Positions 1-11,700 are shown, numbered from the stretch's first letter. The stretch: DNA of 64,000 nucleotides from Trichostrongylus colubriformis (GCA_963978905.1 OZ022261.1:15721475-15785474), one strand, 5' to 3'. Notes: a model not told the origin generated them from the sequence alone. Numbers and translations: made by a program.

Positions 1-22
1 TACTCTTTTTGGCACCCCCTGT
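1..22. mobile_element. Terminus of a Tc1-like element cut by the window edge
   Basis: The first bases end in a run of C followed by TGTA. The same terminal sequence recurs at about 35110-35131, where it also ends at TA. A TIR reading CAGGGGG(T)GCC followed by A-rich GAG, bounded by TA, is typical of Tc1-like elements. Only the end is visible, so the family assignment is an inference. Confidence 0.3.
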
Positions 23-525
23 ATGAGTGGCTAGGAATCTTTGTTGTGCCAGGATGATCGACAAAAGGTCTGAGAGACCTTATGGTTAGATATCAAAGGT
101 GGGTGGGTACTCTGTGTTAACCATAGGAAGAGATACCACTGGTAGAACAGGGGAGAGTCGTCTCCACGCGTGTCCAGGTTTTCTCGGGAATGCTACAATC
201 AGAATGTACCACTGGTACTACTATGGTGACTATTAAATAAGCTGAACAACTGCAGAAATCTTCTTCCTTTTTGAGAGCGGGTGATTCGTCTAGGGATGAT
301 CTGTGTTCCAACGTGTAGTAAAGATAAGATAGAAAAATAATAAAGAGTTGAGCTGTGAGGTTCCACTTTTTCCCAAGCATTCTTCCACTAGAGCGTGTTC
401 CAACTTCTGCTTAAAGATCCTAAGCGTTATGTAAAAAGCAAGAAATCCATCACATAGCTACACTGGAACTGTGTTCGCATGGGTTTCTCAAATCGTAGCT
501 TGTCAATTTCTGAGCAGGGCGTTAA
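23..525. other. Spacer without recognised gene
   Basis: No domain, splice-consistent exon or repeat partner was found here. Short ORFs on the minus strand have no recognisable content. Confidence 0.4.
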
Positions 526-979
526 AGGCACACAACGCGATAATCAAATTAGTGCTTTACTTTCTTGATACAAGTAGGTCCTTGGACATCTACTCAGGCT
601 GCACCTTTGTTGTGGCTGCACGGTGCAGCATTTACGGTGTTGTTCCTGCTTGAACACAATCGAGCCACGCCCGCTCAACCGAATCACATTTGGCCTTAGA
701 CGAACAATTCCCAATGTGGAAGCTGCTCTCATCATCGAAATGACTCTTTCATCAAATTATCTTCTCTTACTGCATGTTTTCTCCTGGACTTAAGCGCCAC
801 GTTAGAAACTCGTTCGGGTAAGGTTGCGTGTGATTTTATTGAGTGGGCGTGGCTCGGCTGTGTTCAAGCAGGCGCAACGCCGTGAGGGTGCTTCGTGCAG
901 CTACAGCAAAGGTGCAGTCTGAGTTATATATTTGCTCCAAAAAAGTAAGCCTATAATTTGATTGTCGCGTGGTGTGCCT
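526..979. mobile_element. Kolobok-like TTAA MITE, copy 1 (foldback)
   Basis: The ends are inverted repeats starting AGGCACAC and ending GTGTGCCT. The left end is preceded by TTAA (522-525) and the right end is followed by TTAA or TAAA, depending on one shared T. The two halves are long inverted repeats of each other, each carrying a GC-rich block around the GGGCGTGGCTCGG motif. Copies 2, 3 and 4 lie at 21530, 26231 and 37806. TTAA target duplication with AGG-type ends is known for Kolobok/T2-type MITEs. There is no coding capacity. The superfamily call rests on ends and target only. Confidence 0.65.
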
Positions 980-1708
980 TAAAGGCAGTGTTTGGAGAAA
1001 TTCGGCAGAAAAGTAAAAGAAGTAGTGAATGTGAAAGTCGAGATGTCTAGTAACAGGTTAAAGAAGAAAAACGTATGGAAATGGCCAAAAACCAGAGAAA
1101 TAGGACCCCTCCCCACCGTGGATCCTCGATGTGGAGCATTACCGTAAAGAGGCGGGTGGTCCGGACGAGTGTTCCATTGGTGTGTTGCCATGTTGTAAAC
1201 ACGAAGAGATGTTCGAGAATGAGAAAGCATCCCTCTTCTGGAGTGCGCTTCAAGCCAGACTGAGAAAGCGGGCTGCGATACCTTCTATTCCCACCCCAGC
1301 CAATCAGTCGCTAGGAGGCGGACCGAGCACAGTAAGGCGGCTCGAGCAGAGAAGGCCGCCTCTGCCACAGCTCGGAGGCGCGCCCTTCGTGGGGGATTTC
1401 GCCGCAAATAGGCTTTTCAAACCCGCAGTTTTCAAGTGAATGACTCCTCTTAGGGATTCTCATCACCCACATTACCCCTAACACTGTCTTCAAGCAGATA
1501 TCTAGTGACTGGAGGTAAGTGATAGAGGTAGTGATGGTTATATTGTCCACATACATCTGAATGCGTTGTGATAGTAAGGTTTTGGAAGCAAAGTATGTGT
1601 CGCAAGACTTATGCACCAACCTACATATAATAGTACTACATTAACTACTTTTATGCCTCAATAGTTTGTAAAATAAGTTTCATGAAGCTTCACAATTCTC
1701 TGGATGCA
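980..1708. other. Unassigned spacer with GC-rich block
   Basis: About 1060-1440 is GC-rich and open in two overlapping frames on the plus strand. It contains an arginine- and alanine-rich stretch near 1320-1410. No domain is recognisable and no splice sites give a consistent exon. It could be a decayed retroelement ORF. Confidence 0.3.
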
Positions 1709-3083
1709 TCAACGATAGGCGGTATAGTATTGATGGCACGGACAATTCTTTATCCTATGCACTGCCATTTGAAATCTTCGGTCCTTCCTCGCATTGCTTT
1801 GTCTAGTGTGAGGAAGAGTGATTTCAATGCGACCATTGTGTGATAGGACACGAACCGGGTCATATCGCCGCGGAAGTTGTGTCATAGTGAGTGACAACTG
1901 CTTCGCACTCGTCGTTGCGGACTGGCAGAGTGCGCAAGGACGTGGCCGTGCTCCTTGCTTGACCTGACCCGATACGGGTGACACCCGACTTTTTGCTATT
2001 TCGTTGTGGAGTGGAGGCTTTTTTTTCAGAGAGGTGTAATGATAAGAAGCTATACCGTGACTCCTTCACATCCGCCGTCGAACTTGAAACAAAGTCGAAT
2101 TTCGCATCGAAATCGAACAGAAATTCGGTCAGCAAATTTGAAAAGGTACGCTTCTCGGTACGCCATGTTGAGAGCAGCAACGTAAGTTGGATCTCCCAAA
2201 AGCAGTCGATCAGTATGGCATCTGAATACATACCATGCTATATAACACTTGGAGAAGAAGATGCTTCAAGTCCTTACCCTTGCTCATCAACGATAAGTTC
2301 CTTCTGGCCTTGACCGTCTTCTACTACACAGCTATGAACCAGGATCCCGAACTCCTCTAAAACTTACGATCATATAGACCTCCATACTGCTTATCTTGAT
2401 GCGCCTGCCTTGTTACACTCACAGTCAAATTCACCGCCTAAATGTCAGTCTTCCCTGCTCTCTGAATTGCAAAATCTCACTTTTTGAAGTCAAATCGCAT
2501 TTGTGGATGTCCGACTCTTCTTGCTCACTCGAGGTCAAGTTTAGCGAGAGCGCCGTCGAAACGAAACGAAACACTACCAATATATCAGGCGTGGCACTTA
2601 GCTTTCGCTGCAACGCTAATCGCGTGGCGCGGTGACCAATTGCTGTTTTATCCGTCTACATTCTCATCGGTTGGATAGAGGTGCAGCAACCACACACGTC
2701 GTTCTCGAGCATTAAACGTCTCACCAGTATCACAGTGCCATCGGTGTACAACTTGATCACCAACTTTAGCATATGCAAGAATTTCACCATCTAGTGAATC
2801 CCTTCTAATGGTGTAGGAGCAAGTCGGAGACACCGAGACCATAGGAAGTTGCTCAGATGGGAGCATACTGAAAGCGAGACACAGTTACCAGATTCAAGCT
2901 AATATTTGGGCTGCTAGTAATTTTATCAAATGTATGATATAGTAGAAACAAATTTATTATTTGGTGATGGCAACACCTCAGCATAATGACGTACCTAACA
3001 TCGAGGTTGGCAGTGACAGAATGTGAAGACTCTTTGTACATACATCTAATCTCGAATATCTTGTCTGCCTTCGTAATAAATAG
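1709..3083 (-). CDS. Cuticlin-like ZP-domain protein, 3' portion of gene
   Basis: Exons run on the minus strand at 2995-3083, 2725-2867, 2278-2356, 2056-2221 and probably 1709-2017. Every junction has GT/AG ends and matching phase. The peptide reads as the C half of a ZP domain. The first exon holds the ZP-N strand FITKADKIFEIRC. Next come CSYTIRRDS with KVGDQVVHRWHCD, then FGILVHSCVVEDGQGQ, and finally GCHTDRLLLGDP with FKFADRISVRFRCEIRLC. ZP proteins of this type are secreted or membrane-anchored and polymerise in the nematode cuticle. The final intron (2018-2055) would be only 38 nt with an A-rich acceptor, so the last exon is doubtful. It ends without the usual transmembrane tail or furin site. 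The exons for the start of ZP-N and the signal peptide were not found; a 1.9 kb foldback element begins 286 bp upstream. Confidence 0.75.
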
Positions 3084-3368
3084 CTGAAAAGGATTGCTAA
3101 GAACTGGCGCGGAATAAAGAGCAAGGTGAGGGTATTTTTTATATTGTGGGACTCTACGCCACATTCTTTGCATAGTGAGCCAACAGTCAGAATGTATGAT
3201 ATTAGTAGAAACAAGGTGTAAGAGGTGGGTGCCTTTTAGAGAGTATGCAAAGTGGCATCGAGAAAATTGACCGTAGGAAAACGACGTTCTGCTGAACCTT
3301 CATGTAAGTCCCTCTCACTTCAGGTTAAATGTAGGTGAGGAAGTACTTTGGTTGGGAGAAAGGCGTTC

Positions 3369-5269
3369 GTACAATACCCGCCCTGAGTTTTCAAAAATAA
3401 ACGAGGAAAACGAGGATCCGCGTTTTTTTTCGTTTTTTCATTATAACTCAATTTCTATGCGAAATTTCTATATAGATACGTATACCACTGAACTCACCTC
3501 GTCTAGCTCTACAACCTGGTTGCTCCAGAAAGTAGAAAGTCTCACTTTGATCACTTCACTGCCTCAAAGTGCCAGTGGGCACCCATCAGCGCGCCACGCT
3601 CACTATAATTATAACCAGCAGGCAAATGCGTCCACTGACAGCATTCCGCAACTTTTGAAAATACCTTATACCGAGTAAGAGACGAGAAAATTCTTGTTTT
3701 CTTTTTTTAGGGTAAGATCCTTTCGATAAAAGTTTTCAACAAAAAACCGCTTTCAGGCTTCATTAGGAAAATCGTATGCAAATTTCCTGTTGAAATGAGC
3801 ACTTTGGAAAAAATTTTGTATTTTGAACTCTGATAAGAAGTCCATTTACCCTTGAAAAGTTAATCATCAAAAATCCTTGTTCCGCGGAAGTGATATAGTT
3901 CAACTCCCTAGTCCGACCCCTCGATCTCCTCGTAGTTAGTTGACTCATTCGGATGGGTGAGACAGTGTATCGACTGACCTCTTACAATGATATCACCATT
4001 CTCAAGTAGCCAGTGTATCTTATTGACGAATTCCCGTACTATTAGTCAGGTTACAGCATCAAGACATGGTTTCCTTCACTTTACATTTTGCACCACTTTC
4101 ACAGTTGAATACTGAGTGCTCCGCGAGCTCCACCCCATGCATGGAGCCCACTGAATTCGCATTGTTCTGTACAATGTGCATAGTAGTGGTGTACACTAAG
4201 CCAACCAAGGATTGCGTACAATGGAATACTATCAAAAATTGAATGTTCAACAACTTGTACAACAAAATATTCCTCCAAAAACCCGAAGGACCCCTTAAAA
4301 CTCAGAGTTTTTTTGGGATATTTCTGCAAATTGGTGTGACACCTTCTTCAGGCCCTGCCAAAGACGTATGGTTCCGAAATTCTGAATATTAGTAACCTAA
4401 TAAAACTAAAAGTTGAGTACTATCGAAAATTGCAGATGGAACAGCAAGAGTATTTTTACAATTTCCCTTTGGCCTACTTCTATACTTATTCCTCAATATG
4501 AGCTACTTCCATAAGATTCAGAAAGCGTCAAGTGGCAGCATGAAATTTGTGGGTAATATTAAATAACAAACTAACTTAAGCTTGAGCTGCTCTATATCAT
4601 GAAAAATAGTAGATACGATACAATGGTGGGAATGGGGATATAGGGTCAAGAGGTGCAAGAGGTCCATCAATCGCGTCTCATCCTTCCCAATGGGCCACTA
4701 ATTACGAGCAGATCGAGGGGTCGGGCGAGCTCGGTTGAGGAGATAACCTGTATGAGCTTCAAGAGTTACGGAGAATCTCATTATAATAAATGATCTTGAG
4801 CATGAATGGAGTTCTCATCAAAATTTGAACTACAGGCTTCCCAGAAGTCCTCACTTTGGCAGACAAGTTGAATTGATTTTCAAATGGTGGCCTGAAAGTG
4901 GTAGCGGTCTCTGGGAAAAGCTGGTATCGAAACGATCGTATCCTCTGGGAAACTTCACGGTCCGCGGGATACCTCTTCAAAAATTGCGGGAATGCTGTCA
5001 GTGGACGCATTTTCCTGCTGGTTATAATTACAGTGAGCGTGAGGCGCTGATGAGTGCCCACTGGCACTTTGAGACAGTGAAGTAATCAAAGTTAAGATTT
5101 TCTAGTTTCTGAAGCAACCGTGTTGTAGAGCTTAACGTGGTGAGTTCAGTATTGTATAGATCTATGTAGAAATTCCGCATAGAAATTGAGTTAGAATGAA
5201 AAAAAAACATAAAAAACGCGGATCCGCGTTCCCGCGTTTATTTTTGAAAACTTAGGGCGGGCATTGTAC
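3369..5269. mobile_element. Foldback repeat U, copy 1 (~1.9 kb)
   Basis: The left arm (about 3369-4020) is repeated inverted at about 4620-5269. The outer ends both start GTACAAT(A/G)CCCGCCCT. The arms carry a GC/AT block with GGATCCGCG and a CCACTGACAGC/GCTGTCAGTGG block. The inner segment 4080-4240 recurs at 7500-7660. A second copy of the right arm lies at 9090-9379. There is no coding capacity and no clear target duplication, so the superfamily is unresolved. It lies directly upstream of the visible ZP exons and probably sits within that gene. Confidence 0.6.
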
Positions 5270-5929
5270 TTACAGAGAAACTTTTTCGATGAATTCTAAA
5301 CGAACTCGTTTTAGTGATTTTTGGAGCGATCAGACGGCCTCTGGAATGTTGTCAGTCTGCAATCACATTTTATCCCTAAATTCATTATTCCGCTTTCCTC
5401 TTTACTTGGCTGGGATGTGCCTGATTAGATGTTTTTGCTCAGAGCGGAAAACGTTTTGCAGAGATCTTTGGCAATATTGTGACTACTCAAATTTCTCTCA
5501 CCGTTTTTGCATCCGCTTGAAGACACCGCGAAGTGGCGACTGCCTATGGTGAAACCTACCCTAACGCTTGCAGTTTGATAGGTTGCAGACATTGCAAACA
5601 TGACACCTTGCTTAGATGTTGCGTGTGAATTCAATGAATTTTTCACCACAAACACCTTTCTTTTCACCCTCTCGCTTACTTTCCCATACATCAATTCATT
5701 TGATTGCTGCTGTTGTTATTTCACTTATACTACCATCATGAATAAATGAAATACACCCTACGCGACAATTAAGGACATCTACCAAAGCGTGCAACTTGGA
5801 AAGGTGATGTCACAGTTCGAAGAGATTCGCAGGATATGTGAATAAGAACAAAACGTTGCGCTTTTGAATTCGAGTTTCTCTATCGATTATCGCTTCTAAA
5901 TTTGAATGTTTGGCAAGGGGTCTTGCGTT
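5270..5929. other. Spacer between repeats
   Basis: No repeat partner was found. A minus-strand ORF at 5425-5694 contains a stretch loosely like the end of ZP-N, but it lacks the expected motif before FITK and was not used. Confidence 0.3.
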
Positions 5930-6312
5930 GAAACTATATATCGCCATCTTTGCCCTCCTCGATTTAGGCAGTCTGTTATAGACCTGAGGTTATAGCAGCA
6001 CCTCTTGAGCGGTCCTACCCAACGGTCCCGTATTGGAGGCTCACTCAGGAATGCAGGATACCAACTGCAGCATACAGAACGCTCCAACACGTATGCAAGA
6101 AACGTCTGCATGGATACAGAGGGTATGAATCAGCCCAGCACAGCAGAAACAGGGAGTCGACCCCCTGAATCCACCTGCGTCTCAGGGCAGGTACATGGCT
6201 TTCGATCTGCGATTAGCCCCCTATCCGCCACCTGGGGTCGCACCACGCAAGCCTTGCCACCTAACGGCTCGAGGTCCTTCAGCGAGAGAAGTCCCACGGT
6301 GAAGGAGATCCA
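5930..6312 (-). repeat. RTE-like 5' region repeat (copy also at 48.37-48.75 kb)
   Basis: This segment matches 48365-48747 and then 50144-50250. Shared blocks include the AGCGGTCCTACC box, the AACAGGGA box and the GATTAGCCCCCTA box. At 48.4 kb the sequence lies just upstream of an RTE-like endonuclease ORF on the minus strand, so it is probably the 5' untranslated part of that LINE. No endonuclease sequence follows here. It abuts the truncated left arm of repeat U copy 2. Confidence 0.4.
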
Positions 6313-6886
6313 TGGCTTATACTGAGTAAGAAACATAAAGATTGCAGTTCTTGAAGATGAGATCTTTTCGATAGAAGCTTCTTTCAAAAAACGGCTTTCA
6401 GTTTCAGGACCCCTCTATGAAAACCGTGTGAAGTTTTCCACTGAAGTGAGGTTTTTGAAAAATCCTGTATTCTGAATTCTGGTGAAGATTCCATTCACTC
6501 TCATAAAATGCAATTAACAAGACTCCTTGTCACGTAACTTATAGAGTTCAACTCCGTGGCCCGACCCTGATTTCGTCATCCGACCCCTCTCTATCTCCTC
6601 GTAGTTGTTAACTCATTGGGATGGGTGAGGCAGTGTATCGATTGACCCCATACAATGATGTCCCCATTTTCACGTAGCCATTGTATCTTAAAGACACCAG
6701 GAGGGGGTAATTTTGGCTTACTGTAGACCAGACGTAGTGTGGACGAGTTTGAGTGGCCGCCATTGCACAAACTCGCCAATTTGACGCCTTGGCATAGTAC
6801 CAAAAGAAGATGATTCTATTATATATTTGTTTTTCCCTTTTAGTTTTTACTTTGTTCTTTCTTATATTGTTTCTAGATGTGCTTAC

Positions 6887-7116
6887 GGGTCAAATAAAGT
6901 CGGGGGGGGGGGGGGGAGACGCAAAACTATCACCCACGTCAAAGCTCCTTTCCCTTCGTAGGGTTAGGCTAAAGCAGATGAGACCTATGCTTTGACAGAT
7001 GCTTTTTAATGTGGGAGGAGGGAATATCAGTTTTAGCCTGAGCCTAGTAAGGGAAAGGAGCTTCGACGTCGACGCAAAGTTGCGTCCCCCCCCCCCCCCC
7101 CGACTTTATTTGACCC
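6887..7116. mobile_element. Poly-G/poly-C terminal MITE
   Basis: Both ends are GGGTCAAATAAAGTC followed by a run of 14 or more G, then GACGCAA, in inverted orientation. A second inverted pair (AAGCTCCTTTCCCTT and its complement) lies inside. The element is about 230 bp with no ORF of note. No target duplication is evident. Confidence 0.55.
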
Positions 7117-7922
7117 TTCTGGGATTTTCAGGTCTAGAAATGCTAAGAAGATCCATAAGTAAACAAGTGATATATGTCACTAGAAAACAGTCTGAAGAGG
7201 AAATAATTCAAAACTAAGATCACATCAGGCCGAAGACAAGCTTTAAAATGAACGAAGCGTGGCTCGGCCATGGAAGCTTGCAGTTCGGACGGAAGCGCGC
7301 CCTGGGGGCAAATAGCTCCTTATGGCGCGTTTTTCAACGACGGTTTCGTTACACATTGTATCTACCGAACCCATATGTTTGTTTTCAGACGTCATTGTTT
7401 TTGTAAACGTTATTCCGCCCTTGCCCCCCTCCCGGTGCCTTTAATGACGATTTCCCCTATAGGCAGCTTACGGCATCAAGGCTTTTCTTTATTATAAGTT
7501 CTGTACCATTTTCACAGTTAGATACCGAATACTGTGCTATCTCCACCCCTACGTGGAGCCCACTGAATCTGCATCTGTTTTGTACAATATGTATAGTAAA
7601 GCATAGTGACCCAACGAAAGCTAGTACTGACATTGAAGACTATCAGAAATTGCAGATGAGACCGCAGAAGCAGTTTTTTCGAACTTCCTTTGGACTCAGT
7701 TTCATGGTTACTTCTCAATATGAGCCAGAAGATTCAGAAAGAATTATATGGCTGCGTGAAATTTGATGGTTATACCAAATGATAAAGGAACTTAGGCCCT
7801 GATGCTGTAAGCTGCTCTACACTATGAAAAATAACAGATACGATACAATGGCTACGTGAAAATGGAGATATCATTCTAAGGGCTCAATCGATACACTGTC
7901 TCACTCTTCAATGAGTCAATTA

Positions 7923-8814
7923 TTAGGTTGTTCGAAAAGTCTTGTCATATTTTTCCAAAAAAAATCAGTAACTCTTGTTCACTTCGAGGCAGGTCCAGGC
8001 GGTTCAGGAATATGATAGAACGTTCCCTAAGCTTTCTAGGAAAATTCATATTGACCCACCAGATCCCGTGGAGAGAGCTACAATGCCCGTTGTCGATACC
8101 CACCCAACTCGCGGTGTCATCTATTATGAGCGGTCTTGCGGCACCAAAACGACGAAAGCTTGCCACTCCATCAGCGCTGCATTGGGCAAAGATGTGTGAG
8201 CTAGGAGACCGTGCACCGCTGGTTCATCAGCTTCAGCAACGGCGAGATTGACATGAAAGACAAACCACGCTTGGGACTGTGCTGGTTCTGGGACGCGGAA
8301 GGAATGCTTTTCCGCGAGGTGCTGGTACAAGGCAAGACAGTCACCGCTACCGTATGCACCCACCAGCTCCAGCAGTTCGTCGTCGCTGTTCGAGAAAAGC
8401 GCCGAAAAAGGTCCGCGGTCACCCTCCTACATGACGACGCCCGCTCCAATTTCCTCCGATTTCGCGAAAAGTGCCCAGGCCAAGCTACAGGAGCTCGGCT
8501 GGGATATCCTGCCCCACCCGCCATACACTCCAGACATTGCCCTTTCTGACCAACACCTTACCCATCCTCTCGAATCCTTCCTGGCTAAGAGAAAATTCCT
8601 TGATTATGACTTGCTTGCGAAGGCGATCGCTGACTTCTTCGACTCTCAGAACCCAGAGTTCTGGGAGGAGGGAATCAACGATTTTCCTATAAAGTAGCAG
8701 AGGGTTGCCGATAACAATGGTCACTACGTTGTTGCCTAATTGTTATTTTTTGGACGAAAAAAAATAAAAAGTGAGATCGAAAAAAAATATGACAAGACTT
8801 TTGGAACAACCTAA
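7923..8814 (+). mobile_element. Mariner-like element D, internally deleted
   Basis: The ends are inverted repeats beginning TTAGGTTGTTCGAAAAG and ending CTTTTGGAACAACCTAA, flanked by TA on both sides (7921-7922 and 8815-8816). The length of 892 bp is short of the ~1.3 kb of an intact mariner. The flanks rejoin to the uninterrupted sequence seen in repeat U copy 1, which confirms TA insertion. A related copy lies at 40134-41306. Confidence 0.8.
8103..8697 (+). pseudogene. Mariner transposase, C-terminal fragment, frameshifted
   Basis: The reading runs in two frames. 8211-8430 gives a stretch with the second catalytic aspartate motif LLHDDAR, and 8431-8697 gives HPPYTPDIALSDQHL with the third aspartate. 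It ends FWEEGINDFP, the usual mariner C-terminus. The N-terminal HTH half and the first catalytic aspartate are missing. Mariner transposases cut and rejoin their own TIRs at TA; this copy cannot be active. Confidence 0.75.
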
Positions 8815-9379
8815 TAACTACGAGCAGATCGAGGGATCGGATGAAGAAGTTGAAAGCTCGGACTAGGGAGTTGATCATTTACGTGAAAAAGCAGTCTTGT
8901 TAGTTGATTTCCATAAGTGTAAATAGAATTCTTACCAAAAATCAGAATACAAGATTTTCAAGGTTCCAATTAGGTACACGGTTTTCATACAGGAGCCTGC
9001 AACTGAAAGCCGTTTTTTGAGAGGAACTTTTATTGGAAGGATCTTACCTTTAGAAAAACAACAATCTATATGTTTCTTACTCGTTATACGGTATTCCCAA
9101 AAGTTCCGCCGGAAGGCTGTCAGTGGACGCATTTGCCTGCTGGTTATAGTTACAGTGAGAGTGGCTGGCTGATGAGTGCCACTTTGAGGCAGTGAAGTGA
9201 TCAAAATCCCGATTCTCTGGTTTCTGAAGCCGCCATGTTGTAGAGCTGGACAAGGTGCGCTTAGTGGTATATACATCTATGTAGAAATTATGCAATGTGA
9301 TGGTTTATAACAAAAAAAACGAAGAAACGTGGATCCGCATTTTTGCGCTTATTTTGGAAAATTTAGGGCGGCTATTGTA

Positions 9380-10329
9380 TATGAACGCATACAGCTTGGT
9401 CAGTGTCGGTCAATAACCTCCCATGAATCTTCCGTCGAAAGTGTCGACTGAAAAGGGAGGCAGCACAGAGCTGTCAAAAGGAGAAACAGTATCGGAGGGG
9501 CCGCGCTCAACAGTCAGCGACGTCGGCAACTGATTACTGGGTCATTTCATAAATAATGTCGCTTTTTTTCACAAAAACTTTTCCTATAAGCTTACAGGTT
9601 TGTGCAGCAATTGATATATTATTAGGAAGAGATTTTCTCTGCTCTACAAATGAAGTGCTTGGTTACTCTGCAGGTCATAGTGGCTCCGTTCTCCAGTCCT
9701 CGAAAGGGGTAGGTCTAGCCGACAAAAATTGACCAAACCGGTAAGTAACTGAAACATTATCTTTCAGTCAGGGAAAACAAACCTATCATGAGTCTCGCAC
9801 TTGACCCCGACATCTTCTGCGATGTCCATTAATTGGTTGCTTGAAAAGCCGCGTTTCTCGTTTTCCAAATCTGGATTCTCCGCCTCAACTCGGTGATTCT
9901 TGAAAATTTCGTCCAACCAAGGCAAGAAAGTTTTTTTGAATGGACCGCCAAAAGAGTGTTGAAATTTTTAGAAGGTATTAAGTAGGAAAGAGGAAACATA
10001 ATTGAACGTATTCTTTGACTTTCTGTTGTAAAAACTTGTAAAAAAGTCAGCTGGACTCTTATTACATGGTATAAAATTTCAAACTGAATCGCCGCCAAAA
10101 GAAAATCGAGACACGTTCACAAGAGAGCAGAAAAATTCTTCCAGATGGTTCATAAAACAACGCTGACCAAGGAGACTGAAAAAACCAATTCTGAATAAAC
10201 GTTAATGCTTTTGGATTAAGGTAATCAGCGATTTCTCGATCAATTAATTATTGGAACTTGCAGGAGATGTCGGGGCTGAGCACGGGATACATGATTGGTT
10301 GATTTTTCCCAAAATGAATTGTAGTGTTT
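9380..10329. other. Spacer
   Basis: No repeat partner was seen. Two possible short minus-strand exons (about 9782-9830 and 9410-9440) have usable splice signals, but they cannot be joined in phase to the ZP gene and were not called. Confidence 0.3.
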
Positions 10330-11083
10330 TATCCGTGTAGTGCTTTGCCGAACGAGGTTTGGTGGACCAATTTTATTAACGGTCTGACATTTCGACCCTT
10401 TCAACGCTTTCAGAGGCCTTAAAAGTGGCTCTAAGTTCGCTGACCCTTGACTTACCCGATCAAGCGCCAAAAGCCCTAGCATTTCGGACTTACCCATTCA
10501 ATCCATGGAGACGTCGAATAGATGAAAGAAAGGAATTGAACTTACCCGGTGATGCACCGAGTGTGGTACGAAGTCGCTACCGACTCTTGTTTGTGCAAAA
10601 TTCTGTCACATGAAACCGAGGTTTCATCCAGAAAGGCATTAGAAGTATTTTGGACATCTATAAGGAATCTATTAATGAACAACAGAAATGAGTGTCCCTC
10701 AATCACAAATGAATTCCTGCCGATTGCACAGCTTTGTGGGTTGGAATGATATCGCAACTGATAGCACCGTCACTTTGTTATAACCGATGTATAGTGATTT
10801 CCACACATTATACTAACAAGAGTCGCTAGCGACGTCCTATCACTCTCGGTGGATCACGGGGTAAGTTCAGTTCAGTTCAGGGGCAGTTCTTTCGTTTATT
10901 CGACGTCTCCATGGATTGAAAGGGTAAGTCCGAGATGCTAGGGACTTTTGGCGCTTGATCGAGTAAGTCAAGGGTCAGCGAACTTTGAGCCACTTTTAGG
11001 CCTCTGAAGACGACGAAAGTGTCGAAACGCCACCGTTAACAAAATCGGCCCACCTGAAATTTCGTTTGGCAAAGCACTACAGG
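10330..11083. mobile_element. Palindromic element with hammerhead-like motifs (Penelope/retrozyme-like)
   Basis: The arms at about 10330-10595 and 10820-11083 are inverted repeats of each other. Shared outer sequence includes GTAGTGCTTTGCC. The right arm contains CTGAAGA (11004-11010), a short GAC/GTC stem and GAAAC (11024-11028). The left arm has the same arrangement on the minus strand around 10389-10412. This spacing matches the conserved core of hammerhead ribozymes found in Penelope-like elements. No reverse transcriptase is present. The class assignment is an inference. Confidence 0.4.
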
Positions 11084-11439
11084 GATATGTGAACACCATG
11101 TCGAGGTTTCAAGATGAGAGAACTTGGAGAATTCTACACAACGTATAGTGTTTTAGTTAATTTCCGGTATGGTCTATTTGTGTAGGCGCAAACCTACCCC
11201 TTCGTTAGCCTGGAAATCGGCTCCTTTATAACATACTCGGAAACTGGTTATTCCTTTCTGTAGAGCATAAAAATGGCTTCTGAATGATGTATGATTCGTT
11301 ACACAAACTTGCAACTTTACAGGAGAATTTTTCATTTAGAAAAACGACATTAATTATGGAATGAATGACCTAATAGGAATACTGATGAAGGTCACCACGA
11401 GTACGGAGGTCGCCGCTATCGCTGCTGTTGTCACTGACG
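11084..11439. other. Spacer
   Basis: No gene or repeat partner was recognised between the palindrome and the RTE fragment. Confidence 0.3.
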
Positions 11440-11700
11440 CTCCACAAACACCAAACTACAGTATGCAAGTGCTGCGATGGTATGGACACACGCTGAGAAG
11501 ACAGAAGAATCACCCACAAGGAAAATACAACAGTTCAAAGCGCAAGGGAAGCGACTACGCGGAGCCCCAAAGAAGCAGTGGAGGGGCTTCATCAAGGGCT
11601 ACCTCGCAGAAGTAGAGGTCATGACGGGTGATGCTTTCTGGAACAAGTGGCGTCTGGCACGAACAGCTCACTCCAAGACGGCGGCATTAGAGGAGAAGAG
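11440..11700 (+). pseudogene. RTE-like LINE, 3' end of ORF (fragment)
   Basis: In two frames the sequence reads LRWYGHTLRR, then KAQGKRLRGAPKKQW and IKGYLAEVEV. This is the conserved tail of RTE-clade polyproteins and matches the tail of the larger copy at 57895-58110. Only about 260 bp of the element's 3' end is present. That fits 5' truncation on insertion, although the frames are also broken. Confidence 0.6.

Larger units (their letters stand above)
6313..9379. mobile_element. Foldback repeat U, copy 2, truncated and invaded
   Basis: 6313-6690 matches the inner part of the left arm of copy 1, and 7820-9379 matches its right arm. The distal ~300 bp of the left arm is missing. The copy has since received a mariner at 7923-8814. 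It also holds a 6690-6830 module that recurs inverted at about 38915-39050, and a poly-G MITE at 6887-7116. Compared with copy 1, the mariner junction shows the uninterrupted target. Confidence 0.5.

Noticed and set aside
9410..9830. Two short minus-strand stretches considered as the missing ZP-N exons
   Set aside because: Spacing from the first cysteine is wrong and the phases do not join to the exon at 2995-3083.
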